The position numbers were made by a program, and so were the translations under genes. Below the pieces are notes generated by a model. The model was given only the letters and a program-made list of their open reading frames with translations. It ran no database searches and had not been told where the DNA came from. From positions 1 through 13,871 of the forward strand of contig JAEDNK010000040.1 of NCBI GenBank assembly GCA_016302545.1: a DNA stretch of 13,871 nt, in the 5' to 3' direction. Within the stretch, counting starts at the first letter, position 1; each line of letters begins with the position of its first letter. Below are positions 1-6,308 of the stretch, piece after piece. This DNA is from Bacillota bacterium (GTDB taxonomy: Bacteria > Bacillota > Clostridia > Peptostreptococcales > Anaerovoracaceae).

Positions 1-806
1 AAAGCGCCTATCTCACTGGTGGTACCAAACCTGTTTTTGTAGGATCTGAGGATTCGCAGCTCCTGATCCCGTTCCCCTGTAAAATTCAATACACAGTCCA
101 CCAGATGCTCTACAGTCTTTGGTCCTGCCAGATCTCCGCTTTTGGTCACATGAGCAACTATAAAAACGGGAATATCCCTTGTCTTTGCCAATTTCATCAG
201 CAGGTTTCCGCACATCCTCACCTGAGAAACGCTGCCCGGAGCAGAGTCCAGCTGGCTGCTGTAAAGAGTCTGTATGGAATCTATTATGAGAAAATTGGGT
301 TTGAGATTGTAACAAACCGTTTCCACGTTTTCAAGATTGGTCTCTGAAAGAACATAAAGGCTCTCGGGAATGCTGTCGCACACCCTGTCAGCCCTCAGCT
401 TAATCTGTTCCTCGCTTTCCTCTCCGGAAACATAGAGCACAGTTTTTCCCGCTGCTGCAATGTTGGCTGCAGTCTGAATTATGATGGTAGACTTGCCTAT
501 TCCCGGCTCTCCCGAAATAAGCACAAGTGAACCCCGCACCATTCCGCCTCCCAGCACACGGTTCAGTTCACCTATTCCGGTGTCAATTCTGTCATAGTCG
601 GCGGTTCCCACCATCTTGAGATGAGAAGGTTTAGCAGTGCGTCCGTCAAATCCCGTTCCGCCTCTTGCTGCAGGATTGGTGTCCATAGGCACAACCTTTT
701 CTTCAACAAAAGAATTCCAGGCTCCGCAGACACACTGCCCCATCCATTGTGGGCTCTCGTACCCGCATTCCTGACATACAAAAATTGTCTTTCCTTTTTT
801 AGCCAT
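1..806 (-). CDS. radA: DNA repair protein RadA (Sms), N-terminal part, cut by window edge
   Basis: RadA is a RecA-like ATPase that acts in recombinational repair and branch migration in the cytoplasm. The frame starts at ATG 806 and is still open at base 1, giving 268 codons of a family usually near 455 residues. What is visible: an N-terminal cysteine cluster (C-x2-C at residues 11-14, then C-x-C), the Walker A motif GEPGIGKST at residues 98-106, a Walker B-like FLIIDS stretch, and the RadA-specific KNRFG motif close to the window edge. The C-terminal Lon-like domain lies outside the window. The start is supported by a GGGAGGT ribosome binding site at about 811-816. A promoter and a LexA-type box lie directly upstream. 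The second cysteine pair is spaced C-x-C where the family usually has C-x2-C. Identification is secure; no stop codon was seen. Confidence 0.96.
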   Translation of the reverse strand, partial: MAKKGKTIFVCQECGYESPQWMGQCVCGAWNSFVEEKVVPMDTNPAARGGTGFDGRTAKPSHLKMVGTADYDRIDTGIGELNRVLGGGMVRGSLVLISGEPGIGKSTIIIQTAANIAAAGKTVLYVSGEESEEQIKLRADRVCDSIPESLYVLSETNLENVETVCYNLKPNFLIIDSIQTLYSSQLDSAPGSVSQVRMCGNLLMKLAKTRDIPVFIVAHVTKSGDLAGPKTVEHLVDCVLNFTGERDQELRILRSYKNRFGTTSEIGA

Positions 807-816
807 TGCGACCTCC

Positions 817-830
817 CGAACATTCGTTCT
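817..830 (-). promoter_or_regulatory. LexA/DinR (SOS) box at the radA transcription start
   Basis: The minus strand reads AGAACGAATGTTCG. This fits the Gram-positive LexA (DinR) core GAAC-RNRY-GTTC exactly (GAAC-GAAT-GTTC). It matches nine of the ten fixed bases of the longer CGAAC-N4-GTTCG form. It begins one base after the predicted start of transcription and ends just before the ribosome binding site, an effective place for a repressor. LexA itself is not in the window, so SOS control of radA is inferred. Confidence 0.65.
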
Positions 831-837
831 TTTTAAT

Positions 838-866
838 ATAATACATCATATGATTCAAAATGTCCA
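838..866 (-). promoter_or_regulatory. radA promoter (-35 TGGACA, -10 TATTAT)
   Basis: On the minus strand TGGACA (861-866) is followed after exactly 17 bp by TATTAT (838-843). Each hexamer is one base from the sigma-70/sigma-A consensus. The expected transcription start is near 831, about 25 bases before the radA ATG. A 10-bp palindrome, ATCATATGAT, lies in the spacer at 845-854. The promoter sits between the small HTH gene and radA, so radA can be expressed independently even though both genes point the same way. Confidence 0.7.
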
Positions 867-920
867 GCAGTTTCGGAAGATATTTATGTTTTGATAATAC
901 CCCTGTTTTTACATTTTTTC

Positions 921-1154
921 CTAATGTTCACTTTCCGAAGGGTTCTGCGCAGGATCGTATTCCAGAATATCGCCCGGTTGACATTTCAGAACCTCGCAAA
1001 TGGCGGCCAATGTTGAAAACCGAATTGCACTGATTCGTCCGTTTTTCATTTTAGATAAATTTACATTTGCCACACCGACTTTCTCCGAAAGTTCGTTTAA
1101 ACTCATCTTTCTGTCCGCCATCACCCTGTCCAGCCTTAATACAATATGTCCCAT
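921..1154 (-). CDS. YozG-type Cro/C1 helix-turn-helix regulator
   Basis: A 77-residue DNA-binding protein consisting of little more than one XRE-type helix-turn-helix (about residues 5-66). The sequence around MSLNELSEKVGVANVNLSKM and the downstream LAAICEVLKCQPGDILEY stretch match the small YozG/HTH_26 group. It is followed by a short acidic tail. The start ATG at 1154 has a perfect GGAGGT site that begins right after the stop codon of the upstream DUF2975 gene, 12 bp away, so the two are co-transcribed. Such pairs of a DUF2975 membrane protein and a YozG-like regulator recur in Firmicutes. The likely role is repression of its own unit, with the membrane protein modulating it; that partnership is inferred. 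I see no clear terminator after the gene, so some read-through into radA is possible. Confidence 0.88.
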   Translation of the reverse strand: MGHIVLRLDRVMADRKMSLNELSEKVGVANVNLSKMKNGRISAIRFSTLAAICEVLKCQPGDILEYDPAQNPSESEH

Positions 1155-1166
1155 TTTTACCTCCGA

Positions 1167-1928
1167 TTAAAGAGTTTCATCAGCTTCGCGCTGCAGCTGC
1201 GCACCGTACCTGAAAACAGTAACCAGACATGCCGTAACAACAAATGCAGCGATGATTCCCCATTGAACACTTATTCCAGAGTCTTTTCCGGCAGAAAGAA
1301 AAGCGCCTGCTGCGGTTTCACCCGCAGACGCAAATACAGCAACCGGTATAAGAGAGCCGCAAAAAGCCTGCATCTTTTTTACAACCTTCTCGCTGAAAGG
1401 CGTTTCGCAAACTTCAATTGTTTTAAAGAACCTTTTCAGCATCCACATAGACGCTGCCACGGAAATAAGAAATATTATAGCAAAAATCAATGTCCTTACA
1501 GCATCTTTTGCCCTGTAAACCGAAGTGTCAGTTGTCGCATCGATTACCTTATAATCTCCTTCGGAACGTATTGTGGCAGAAGAGAAATCAGTGTTAAAAA
1601 GACTGAGTTTAATCTGCATCTGCCTATCTTCCGCAGGCATAATTCCCTCTTTATCAGAGTCCATTATGTCTGAGGGGAACTCATCTGAACTATATGACAT
1701 TCCCTCCACCATTGAATCCCAAATGACGGGAAAGCTGTTACTGCTTATCTGAATATTAGCCTGATTTTTTAAGCTGACTACCACTCCGTCTTCCGGCAGT
1801 GAAGACAGGAAGATGGCAGCTGCAGAAACTGCCGCGGCTGCCAGGACAGTTACAACAAACAGTACCGTCACAACAATATTTCCAACTTTGCCGAATTTAG
1901 TCACCTTTTTGAGAGTTATGTTATCCAT
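1167..1928 (-). CDS. DUF2975 family membrane protein
   Basis: A 253-residue integral membrane protein of unknown biochemical function. Hydrophobic segments lie at about residues 17-41, 144-164, 190-212 and 223-240. The roughly 100-residue polar loop after the first segment is probably outside the cell. The family hallmarks are the PFSEKVVKKMQAF stretch after the second helix and the C-terminal YGAQLQREADETL, which resembles the usual GxxLQxExDeTL ending of DUF2975. The start ATG at 1928 has a GGAGGT site seven bases upstream. The gene is first in a two-gene unit with the YozG-like regulator and is driven by a consensus promoter with an inverted repeat just behind it. The long extracytoplasmic loop would fit a sensory or regulatory role, which is only an inference. 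Confidence 0.85.
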   Translation of the reverse strand: MDNITLKKVTKFGKVGNIVVTVLFVVTVLAAAAVSAAAIFLSSLPEDGVVVSLKNQANIQISSNSFPVIWDSMVEGMSYSSDEFPSDIMDSDKEGIMPAEDRQMQIKLSLFNTDFSSATIRSEGDYKVIDATTDTSVYRAKDAVRTLIFAIIFLISVAASMWMLKRFFKTIEVCETPFSEKVVKKMQAFCGSLIPVAVFASAGETAAGAFLSAGKDSGISVQWGIIAAFVVTACLVTVFRYGAQLQREADETL

Positions 1929-1958
1929 TTGATTACCTCCAATTATAGCATTAAATTT

Positions 1959-1975
1959 TTAACGTATATCGTTAA
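1959..1975. promoter_or_regulatory. Operator-like inverted repeat TTAACG-N5-CGTTAA
   Basis: TTAACGTATATCGTTAA is a perfect 6-bp inverted repeat around a 5-bp spacer. It lies 4 to 20 bases downstream of the predicted start of the DUF2975-HTH transcript, a classical repressor position. Either the YozG-like regulator of the same unit or the divergent GntR regulator could bind it. One arm is part of the TCGTTAAT motif repeated nearer the GntR gene. Confidence 0.55.
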
Positions 1976-1985
1976 TTGCAGTTCA

Positions 1986-2014
1986 ATAATAACATGGGTG
2001 GGTGCACGTGTCAA
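1986..2014 (-). promoter_or_regulatory. Promoter of the DUF2975-HTH unit (-35 TTGACA, -10 TATTAT)
   Basis: On the minus strand a perfect TTGACA (2009-2014) is separated by 17 bp from TATTAT (1986-1991). The predicted transcription start is near 1979, 51 bases before the DUF2975 ATG. This is one of the strongest-looking promoters in the window. Confidence 0.75.
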
Positions 2015-2031
2015 CAATTATTCTATGTTAA

Positions 2032-2060
2032 TCGTTAATTTTTTTAATTTTTTCGTTAAT
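2032..2060 (+). repeat. Direct repeats TCGTTAAT spaced 21 bp
   Basis: TCGTTAAT occurs at 2032-2039 and 2053-2060, a 21-bp period or about two turns of the helix. A third copy lies at 1969-1976 inside the operator-like inverted repeat. The two copies flank an A/T-only stretch and sit just upstream of the probable -10 region of the GntR gene (GATAAT, 2080-2085). They are candidate regulator-binding half-sites shared by both divergent promoters. Confidence 0.45.
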
Positions 2061-2095
2061 GACACTAAGACAGAATCGTGATAATATATTTTCTA

Positions 2096-2113
2096 TACGG
2101 AGGCTACGGAGGC
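2096..2113 (+). repeat. 9-bp tandem duplication carrying two ribosome binding sites
   Basis: TACGGAGGC is present twice without a gap (2096-2104 and 2105-2113). Each copy contains GGAGG. The second is five bases from the ATG at 2118 and is the functional candidate. The first is fourteen bases away and probably too far to act directly. Confidence 0.8.
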
Positions 2114-2117
2114 AAAA

Positions 2118-2804
2118 ATGACAGTTGAATTTAAAAAGATTAAAACCACAACCCAAAAGGATCAATTTATTTCACAGGTTGAGCGTATGATTATTTCCGG
2201 AGATCTTAAAATAGGCTCAAGGCTTCCTTCGGAAAGAGTACTTTCAGAAAAAATGAGCGTCAGCCGATCAGTTGTAAATTCAGGTCTGGCGGAACTTGCC
2301 CGCAGGGGTTTTGTGGAAATAAAACCCAGGGTCGGTAATTTTGTTGCCGACTTTATTAGAAAAGGTTCCTCAGATGTTTTATTATCGATTATGCAATATT
2401 CCGGCGATACCCTTCCCGAGGCAGAAACAAAATCGCTGGTTCAGTTTCTCTCTGCCGCCGGTGATATGGTTATTAAGGTAACAGGCTCCCATTTGTCTGA
2501 AGAAGACTACCTATGCCTCAGTGAACATAGGGCGCAGATATATGCCTCCTCTACCCCTGCCGAGGCTGCAGAAAAAACATATTATTTTTACCACGAGCTT
2601 GCACTGATCAGCGGCAACACCATTTCTCCTCTGCTCTTTGCTTCCTTTCGTCCTGTTTTTGTAAACCTCTGGGAACGGTATGCAAGAAAAAACGGTATTG
2701 ACGGGCTCTACGGCAGCTGCCGCATTCTCCTTGACTACATTTATGATAAAAAAATTGACGAGGCCTTGGCCTGGAATGTAAAATGCACCGAAGAAATGCT
2801 GTAA
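2118..2804 (+). CDS. GntR/FadR-family transcriptional regulator
   Basis: A 228-residue regulator. Residues about 10-78 form a GntR winged helix: the IISGDLKIGSRLPSERVLSE stretch, then VSRSVVNSGLAELARRGFVEIKPRVGNFV, is the canonical pattern. The rest (about 90-228) is a helical ligand-binding region of the FadR/FCD type, with YHELALISGN resembling the conserved FHxxLxxxSGN segment. The effector cannot be read from the sequence. The gene is alone on its strand, diverges from the DUF2975-HTH unit, and ends at a strong terminator. The repeats in its upstream region suggest self-regulation or control of the neighbour. The start is fixed by GGAGGC five bases upstream. Family assignment is firm; the regulon is unknown. 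Confidence 0.9.
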   Translation: MTVEFKKIKTTTQKDQFISQVERMIISGDLKIGSRLPSERVLSEKMSVSRSVVNSGLAELARRGFVEIKPRVGNFVADFIRKGSSDVLLSIMQYSGDTLPEAETKSLVQFLSAAGDMVIKVTGSHLSEEDYLCLSEHRAQIYASSTPAEAAEKTYYFYHELALISGNTISPLLFASFRPVFVNLWERYARKNGIDGLYGSCRILLDYIYDKKIDEALAWNVKCTEEML

Positions 2805-2825
2805 TGCATCACTCTTTACAAAAAA

Positions 2826-2865
2826 TCCGGCATACCGAATATTCAGTATGCCGGACCCTTTTTTC
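2826..2865. terminator. Bidirectional intrinsic terminator between convergent genes
   Basis: TCCGGCATAC (2826-2835) pairs perfectly with GTATGCCGGA (2846-2855), and the loop holds the further palindrome GAATATTC. On the plus strand a T-run follows (2859-2864), ending the GntR transcript. On the minus strand the A-run at 2820-2825 becomes a T-run, ending the EF-G-like transcript. Confidence 0.9.
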
Positions 2866-2885
2866 TACATTAATTTTATTCTTAA

Positions 2886-4823
2886 TTATTCTTCTTCCTC
2901 AGCCTTGTGTGCTTCGATAATCTTCTGTGCATTCATTGCAGGAACTTCCTCGTATCTGGCAAATTCCATAGTGAAGGAACCTCTTGCCTGAGTCATGGAG
3001 CGAAGTGCGATTGCATAGTCGAAGAGCTCAGCCTGTGGAGCCTCTGCATGCAGAAGCTGTCCTCCGCCGATCTGTGGATCCATACCCATTACAGCGCCCC
3101 TTCTTGTAGGAAGGTCGCCCATAACAGCACCTACGAAATCATCCGGAACCAGGATTTCAAGCTTCATAATAGGCTCAAGGAGTACCGGCTTAGCTTCTGC
3201 GATACCCTTCTTGAACGCCAGGGAAGCTGCAATCTTAAAGGCCGCTTCGTTGGAGTCTACAGGGTGGTATGAACCGTCATATAATGTCGCCTTCACGTTC
3301 TGAACCTTGCATCCTGCCAGAGGGCCCTTTTCCATACATTCCAGCAGACCTTTTTCTACTGCAGGAACATACTGCTTAGGAACGGAACCGCCGAAAAGCT
3401 CTTCCGTGAACTCGAATTCCTGCTGGGAAGGTGCAAACTTAATATGAACGTCACCGTACTGACCGGAGCCGCCGGACTGTTTCTTATGCTTGCCCTGTAC
3501 GTCGGAAGTACCCTTGATGGTTTCTCTGTAAGCAATTTTCTGAGGAACGGTCTTTACGGATACGCCGTATTTGTCTTTTAATTTGCTGAGTGCGATATTG
3601 ATCTGGCTTTCACCCTGTCCGCCTACCAATGTCTGGCGTGTTTCCTGATTTCTCTGGAGAACCAGCGAAGGGTCTTCCTCCGTCAGTCTTGCAAATCCCG
3701 TTGAAAGCTTATCATCGGCTCCCTTGTCCGCAGACTCGATTGCCACGAACAGCGTCGGCTGTGGGAAGCTGATCGGCGCTATGGTAACCTGATTGTTCTT
3801 TTCGGATAAGGTATCGCCTGTCTTGGTGTATTCAAGCTTGCCCAGCGCAACGATATCGCCCGCTACAGCCTCAGGGCAGTCTTCCTTATTCTTGCCTCTG
3901 ATGAAGAATACAGAGCCCAGCTTTTCGTCCTTTTCCGCTCTGAAGTTATGTAATGACATACCTGCAGTTACCTTGCCGCTTACAACCTTGGCAAGGGAAA
4001 TCTTTCCGAGGAAAGAGTCTGCAAGTGTCTTGAAAACAAATACTACCGGCTTGCCTGAAGGATCCGCCTTGATTACGATTTCTTCTTCCTTGTCGTTAAC
4101 AGCCTTGTAGCCCTCGATTGTCGGATTAGGAACGAAATCGATGATTTCCTGCAGAACTTCCTTAACGCCTTCGCCTGTAACGGCAGAGCACTTGAATACA
4201 GGAACGATGTCGCCCTGAAGAATACCTTTTGTCAGTCCTCTGCTGAACTGCTCGTCTGTAAATTCGCCTGCATCGAAGTAAATATCCATGAATTCTTCGT
4301 CAACTTCGGCAATAGCTTCGGAAATCGCGTCTCTGTCGTCAAGGGTAACAACCGAAGTTCCGAATTTCTCCTGAAGCTGAGCAATAGTAGCATCTACATC
4401 CACGTTTTCCTTGTCAATCTTGTTGATGATGAAGAACTTAGGTGAGCCTGCTTTCTTACATGCATCCCATGCCTTTTCCGTACCTACCTGAATGCCGGAG
4501 GAGGCATCGACTAAAATAGCGGCAGCTTCAACGCCTCTGAGCGCACCCTGTACCTCTCCTGCGAAATCGAAGAAGCCCGGCGTATCGACGAAGTTGATCT
4601 TTACCTTGTTATATTCAACCGGTACCAGCGTAGAGTTAATGGAATATCCCTTTTCGATTTCCACCTTGTCATAGTCGGATACCGTAGATCCATCCTCAAC
4701 CTTTCCTAATCTTGAAATTACTCCCGTTGCCAAAAGTGCAGCCTCCAGGAAAGTAGTCTTTCCGCAGCCGCCGTGTCCCAGCAAAGCAACGTTTCTGATA
4801 TTTTCGCTTGTATAGCCTTTCAT
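2886..4823 (-). CDS. Elongation factor G-like translational GTPase (EF-G paralogue)
   Basis: A 645-residue GTPase with the EF-G domain order, but not standard FusA (about 690 residues). GTPase motifs: P-loop GHGGCGKT at 16-23 (standard EF-G has AHVDHGKT), DTPG at 80-83, NKID at 134-137 and SA at 213-214. The short distance from NKID to SA means the G-prime insertion is reduced by roughly 45 residues. Domain III has GGQGESQIN where EF-G has GMGELHLE. Domain IV keeps HPVDSNEAAFKIA and domain V ends in RGSFTMEFARYEEVP, both typical. It belongs with the EF-G-like proteins often called EF-G2. Their role in translocation, recycling or stress is not established, so it should not be read as the essential FusA or as a tetracycline-protection protein. 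GGGAGG lies upstream of ATG 4823, at a rather long ten-base spacing. The gene stands alone with its own promoter and terminator. Confidence 0.92.
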   Translation of the reverse strand: MKGYTSENIRNVALLGHGGCGKTTFLEAALLATGVISRLGKVEDGSTVSDYDKVEIEKGYSINSTLVPVEYNKVKINFVDTPGFFDFAGEVQGALRGVEAAAILVDASSGIQVGTEKAWDACKKAGSPKFFIINKIDKENVDVDATIAQLQEKFGTSVVTLDDRDAISEAIAEVDEEFMDIYFDAGEFTDEQFSRGLTKGILQGDIVPVFKCSAVTGEGVKEVLQEIIDFVPNPTIEGYKAVNDKEEEIVIKADPSGKPVVFVFKTLADSFLGKISLAKVVSGKVTAGMSLHNFRAEKDEKLGSVFFIRGKNKEDCPEAVAGDIVALGKLEYTKTGDTLSEKNNQVTIAPISFPQPTLFVAIESADKGADDKLSTGFARLTEEDPSLVLQRNQETRQTLVGGQGESQINIALSKLKDKYGVSVKTVPQKIAYRETIKGTSDVQGKHKKQSGGSGQYGDVHIKFAPSQQEFEFTEELFGGSVPKQYVPAVEKGLLECMEKGPLAGCKVQNVKATLYDGSYHPVDSNEAAFKIAASLAFKKGIAEAKPVLLEPIMKLEILVPDDFVGAVMGDLPTRRGAVMGMDPQIGGGQLLHAEAPQAELFDYAIALRSMTQARGSFTMEFARYEEVPAMNAQKIIEAHKAEEEE

Positions 4824-4885
4824 CTAACTAAGCCCTCCCAAATTTATTTTCATTCGTGAATATATTGACATAGCCACTTGGAAAT

Positions 4886-4914
4886 ATTATACCAAAGGGC
4901 TGTTGAAATTTCAA
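4886..4914 (-). promoter_or_regulatory. Promoter of the EF-G-like gene (-35 TTGAAA, -10 TATAAT)
   Basis: On the minus strand TTGAAA (4909-4914), a 17-bp spacer and a perfect TATAAT (4886-4891) form a near-consensus promoter about 60 bases before the start codon. The -35 hexamer is embedded in a 14-bp palindrome. Confidence 0.75.
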
Positions 4915-4915
4915 C
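4902..4915. promoter_or_regulatory. 14-bp palindrome over the -35 box of the EF-G-like gene
   Basis: GTTGAAATTTCAAC is perfectly self-complementary and covers the whole -35 hexamer. It could be a repressor site or a chance result of TTGAAA next to its own complement. No candidate regulator is obvious. Confidence 0.35.
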
Positions 4916-4968
4916 TGTTTTATTCTTTTCTCCGGGCAACTATTACAACAATTATAACGATATTTGCT

Positions 4969-4977
4969 TGATATAAT
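4969..4977 (+). promoter_or_regulatory. Extended -10 promoter of the chromate transporter pair
   Basis: TGATATAAT contains a perfect TATAAT (4972-4977) preceded by TG with one base between, the extended -10 form. No good -35 hexamer lies 16-18 bp upstream, as such promoters allow. Transcription would start near 4984, giving a leader of about 70 bases before the first CHR gene. Confidence 0.5.
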
Positions 4978-5054
4978 TGCCACTAAAGGGTAAAATTATA
5001 GAAAAGCTGCTTTCGGCATGACAGCAGCATCCTTCCAAAGGAGAACAAAATAAC

Positions 5055-5654
5055 ATGAAACGACTTTTTGAAATTTTTGCAGTCTTTTTTAAAACCGGAC
5101 TGTTTACAATAGGCGGCGGCTATGCCATGCTGCCAATCATACAAAAAGAGGTGGTGGAAACCAAGGGCTGGATGAGTGACGAGGAATTTCTTGACGCTGT
5201 TTCTCTTACAAACAGCTTGCCGGGTCCTCTTGCCATAAACGCAGCTACATTTGTGGGCTACAGAGTATGCAGCGTGAAAGGTGCGCTGTCCGCTGTGCTG
5301 GGAGCTGCTTCACCGAGTGTAATAATAATTTTAATTGTTGCCATGGTATTCAACAACATCACAGAGTATCCGGTGGTTCAATACGTCTTTGACGGCATCA
5401 GACCTGCTGTTGTGGCTCTGATTTTATATGCAGTGATTAAGCTGGCAAAGTCTGCTAAAATCACCGAGTATTTCAACTGGCTGATTGCTCTTGCGGCGGT
5501 TATCGCCATCGCGGTTTTTGGTCTGCATCCCATCATCGTCATCGTTGCTGCCGCACTTTACGGACTCTTCATCCGCGGAGCAGTTGTAAAGGCCGTAGAT
5601 GCTCACCGGGCAGGTGCCGACAATGTACGCCAATCAGGGAAGGACGGTGAATAG
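5055..5654 (+). CDS. Chromate transporter (CHR) family protein, first half-size subunit
   Basis: A 199-residue membrane protein with a single CHR domain. The signature is seen in order: FFKTGLFTIGGGYAMLP near residues 11-27, the acidic IIQKEVVE segment, then SLPGPLAINAATFVGY around 54-69 with the PGP motif at 56-58. Several hydrophobic helices follow, and a polar C-terminal tail of about 30 residues. Single-domain CHR proteins are about 180-200 residues, so this is complete and not a truncated long ChrA. Such short forms are normally encoded as pairs that work together, and the partner starts two bases after this stop codon. Family members export chromate, but chromate as the true substrate here is inferred from the family only. 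AAAGGAG lies about ten bases before ATG 5055. Confidence 0.9.
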   Translation: MKRLFEIFAVFFKTGLFTIGGGYAMLPIIQKEVVETKGWMSDEEFLDAVSLTNSLPGPLAINAATFVGYRVCSVKGALSAVLGAASPSVIIILIVAMVFNNITEYPVVQYVFDGIRPAVVALILYAVIKLAKSAKITEYFNWLIALAAVIAIAVFGLHPIIVIVAAALYGLFIRGAVVKAVDAHRAGADNVRQSGKDGE

Positions 5655-5656
5655 AC

Positions 5657-6202
5657 ATGCATTACCTTGCACTTAAAGTCGCTTTCGCCTTTCTTAAAAT
5701 CGGCGCTTTTTCCTTCGGCGGCGGCTATGCCGTGCTCTCGTTTATACAGCGTGAGATCGTAGAAGGGAACGGCTGGATTACTCCGGAGCAGTTTGTCAAC
5801 ATAGTAGCCATAGCCGAAATGACCCCAGGTCCTATCGCCGTAAACTCCGCAACCTTCGTGGGATATAATATGTTCGGCGTTTGGGGCGGCATCATGTGTA
5901 CTCTCTGTACCTTGGCCGTTCCCGTGACCCTTTCGCTTATAGTGTCCTTCTATTTTTCCAAATTCAAGGAAAACAAACATCTTCGGAATGCTCTGGCAGG
6001 TATTCGTCCCGCTGTCATCGGCCTTATTGCAGCCTCATGTATTTCTGTGGCTGAAATTTCAATAACAAGCCTGTACAGCCTGATTTTCTTCGGTATCGCA
6101 CTGCTGCTGGTGTGGAAATTCAAGATTAACCCCATTATCACCTTGGTCATATGCGGTGGACTTGGCGCATTGTTTTACGGGGTGCTGCTACCGATCATGT
6201 AA
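5657..6202 (+). CDS. Chromate transporter (CHR) family protein, second half-size subunit
   Basis: A 181-residue membrane protein homologous to its upstream neighbour: FLKIGAFSFGGGYAVLSF at about residues 12-29 and EMTPGPIAVNSATFVGY at 54-70, with PGP at 57-59. The segment between the motifs (QREIVEGNGWITPEQFVN) aligns with the neighbour's equivalent. The gene is translationally linked to the first subunit, with a 2-bp gap and its ribosome binding region inside the end of that gene, so the two are likely made in equal amounts and form a heteromer. The transcript ends at the strong hairpin beginning 36 bases downstream. The substrate is unproven, as for the partner. Confidence 0.9.
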   Translation: MHYLALKVAFAFLKIGAFSFGGGYAVLSFIQREIVEGNGWITPEQFVNIVAIAEMTPGPIAVNSATFVGYNMFGVWGGIMCTLCTLAVPVTLSLIVSFYFSKFKENKHLRNALAGIRPAVIGLIAASCISVAEISITSLYSLIFFGIALLLVWKFKINPIITLVICGGLGALFYGVLLPIM

Positions 6203-6237
6203 AAACAGGTATATCAGATTACCTTTAGCGTGAAATC

Positions 6238-6283
6238 AAAACCCGAGAAATCTAAAGTCTGACTTTATTTTTCTCGGGTTTTT
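6238..6283. terminator. Long bidirectional terminator between chr pair and liv/hydrolase operon
   Basis: A 13-bp perfect stem (AAAACCCGAGAAA at 6238-6250 with its complement at 6270-6282) contains a second nested inverted repeat, TAAAGTC/GACTTTA (6253-6259 and 6261-6267), so the full hairpin is nearly 20 bp long. The T-rich flank TTTTT serves the plus strand, and the A-rich left arm gives TTTT on the minus strand. It can therefore end both convergent transcripts. Confidence 0.9.
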
Positions 6284-6308
6284 CTTTAAATACGCGGACA
6301 AATCCATT

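Noticed and set aside
1146..1673. 175-codon plus-strand open frame opposite the DUF2975 gene
   Set aside because: It is antisense to a gene with a clear family match, has no ribosome binding site, and its translation is Cys/Arg/Ser-rich without motifs.
2886..4823. Tetracycline-resistance ribosomal protection protein
   Set aside because: Domain motifs and the ending RGSFTMEFARYEEVP fit EF-G paralogues. There is no TetM-type sequence or mobile element nearby.
5006..5028. Small hairpin GCTGCT/AGCAGC in the leader of the CHR genes, considered as a riboswitch or attenuator
   Set aside because: The stem is only 6 bp with an 11-base loop, no terminator or anti-structure follows, and no known riboswitch core is recognisable in the 70-base leader.
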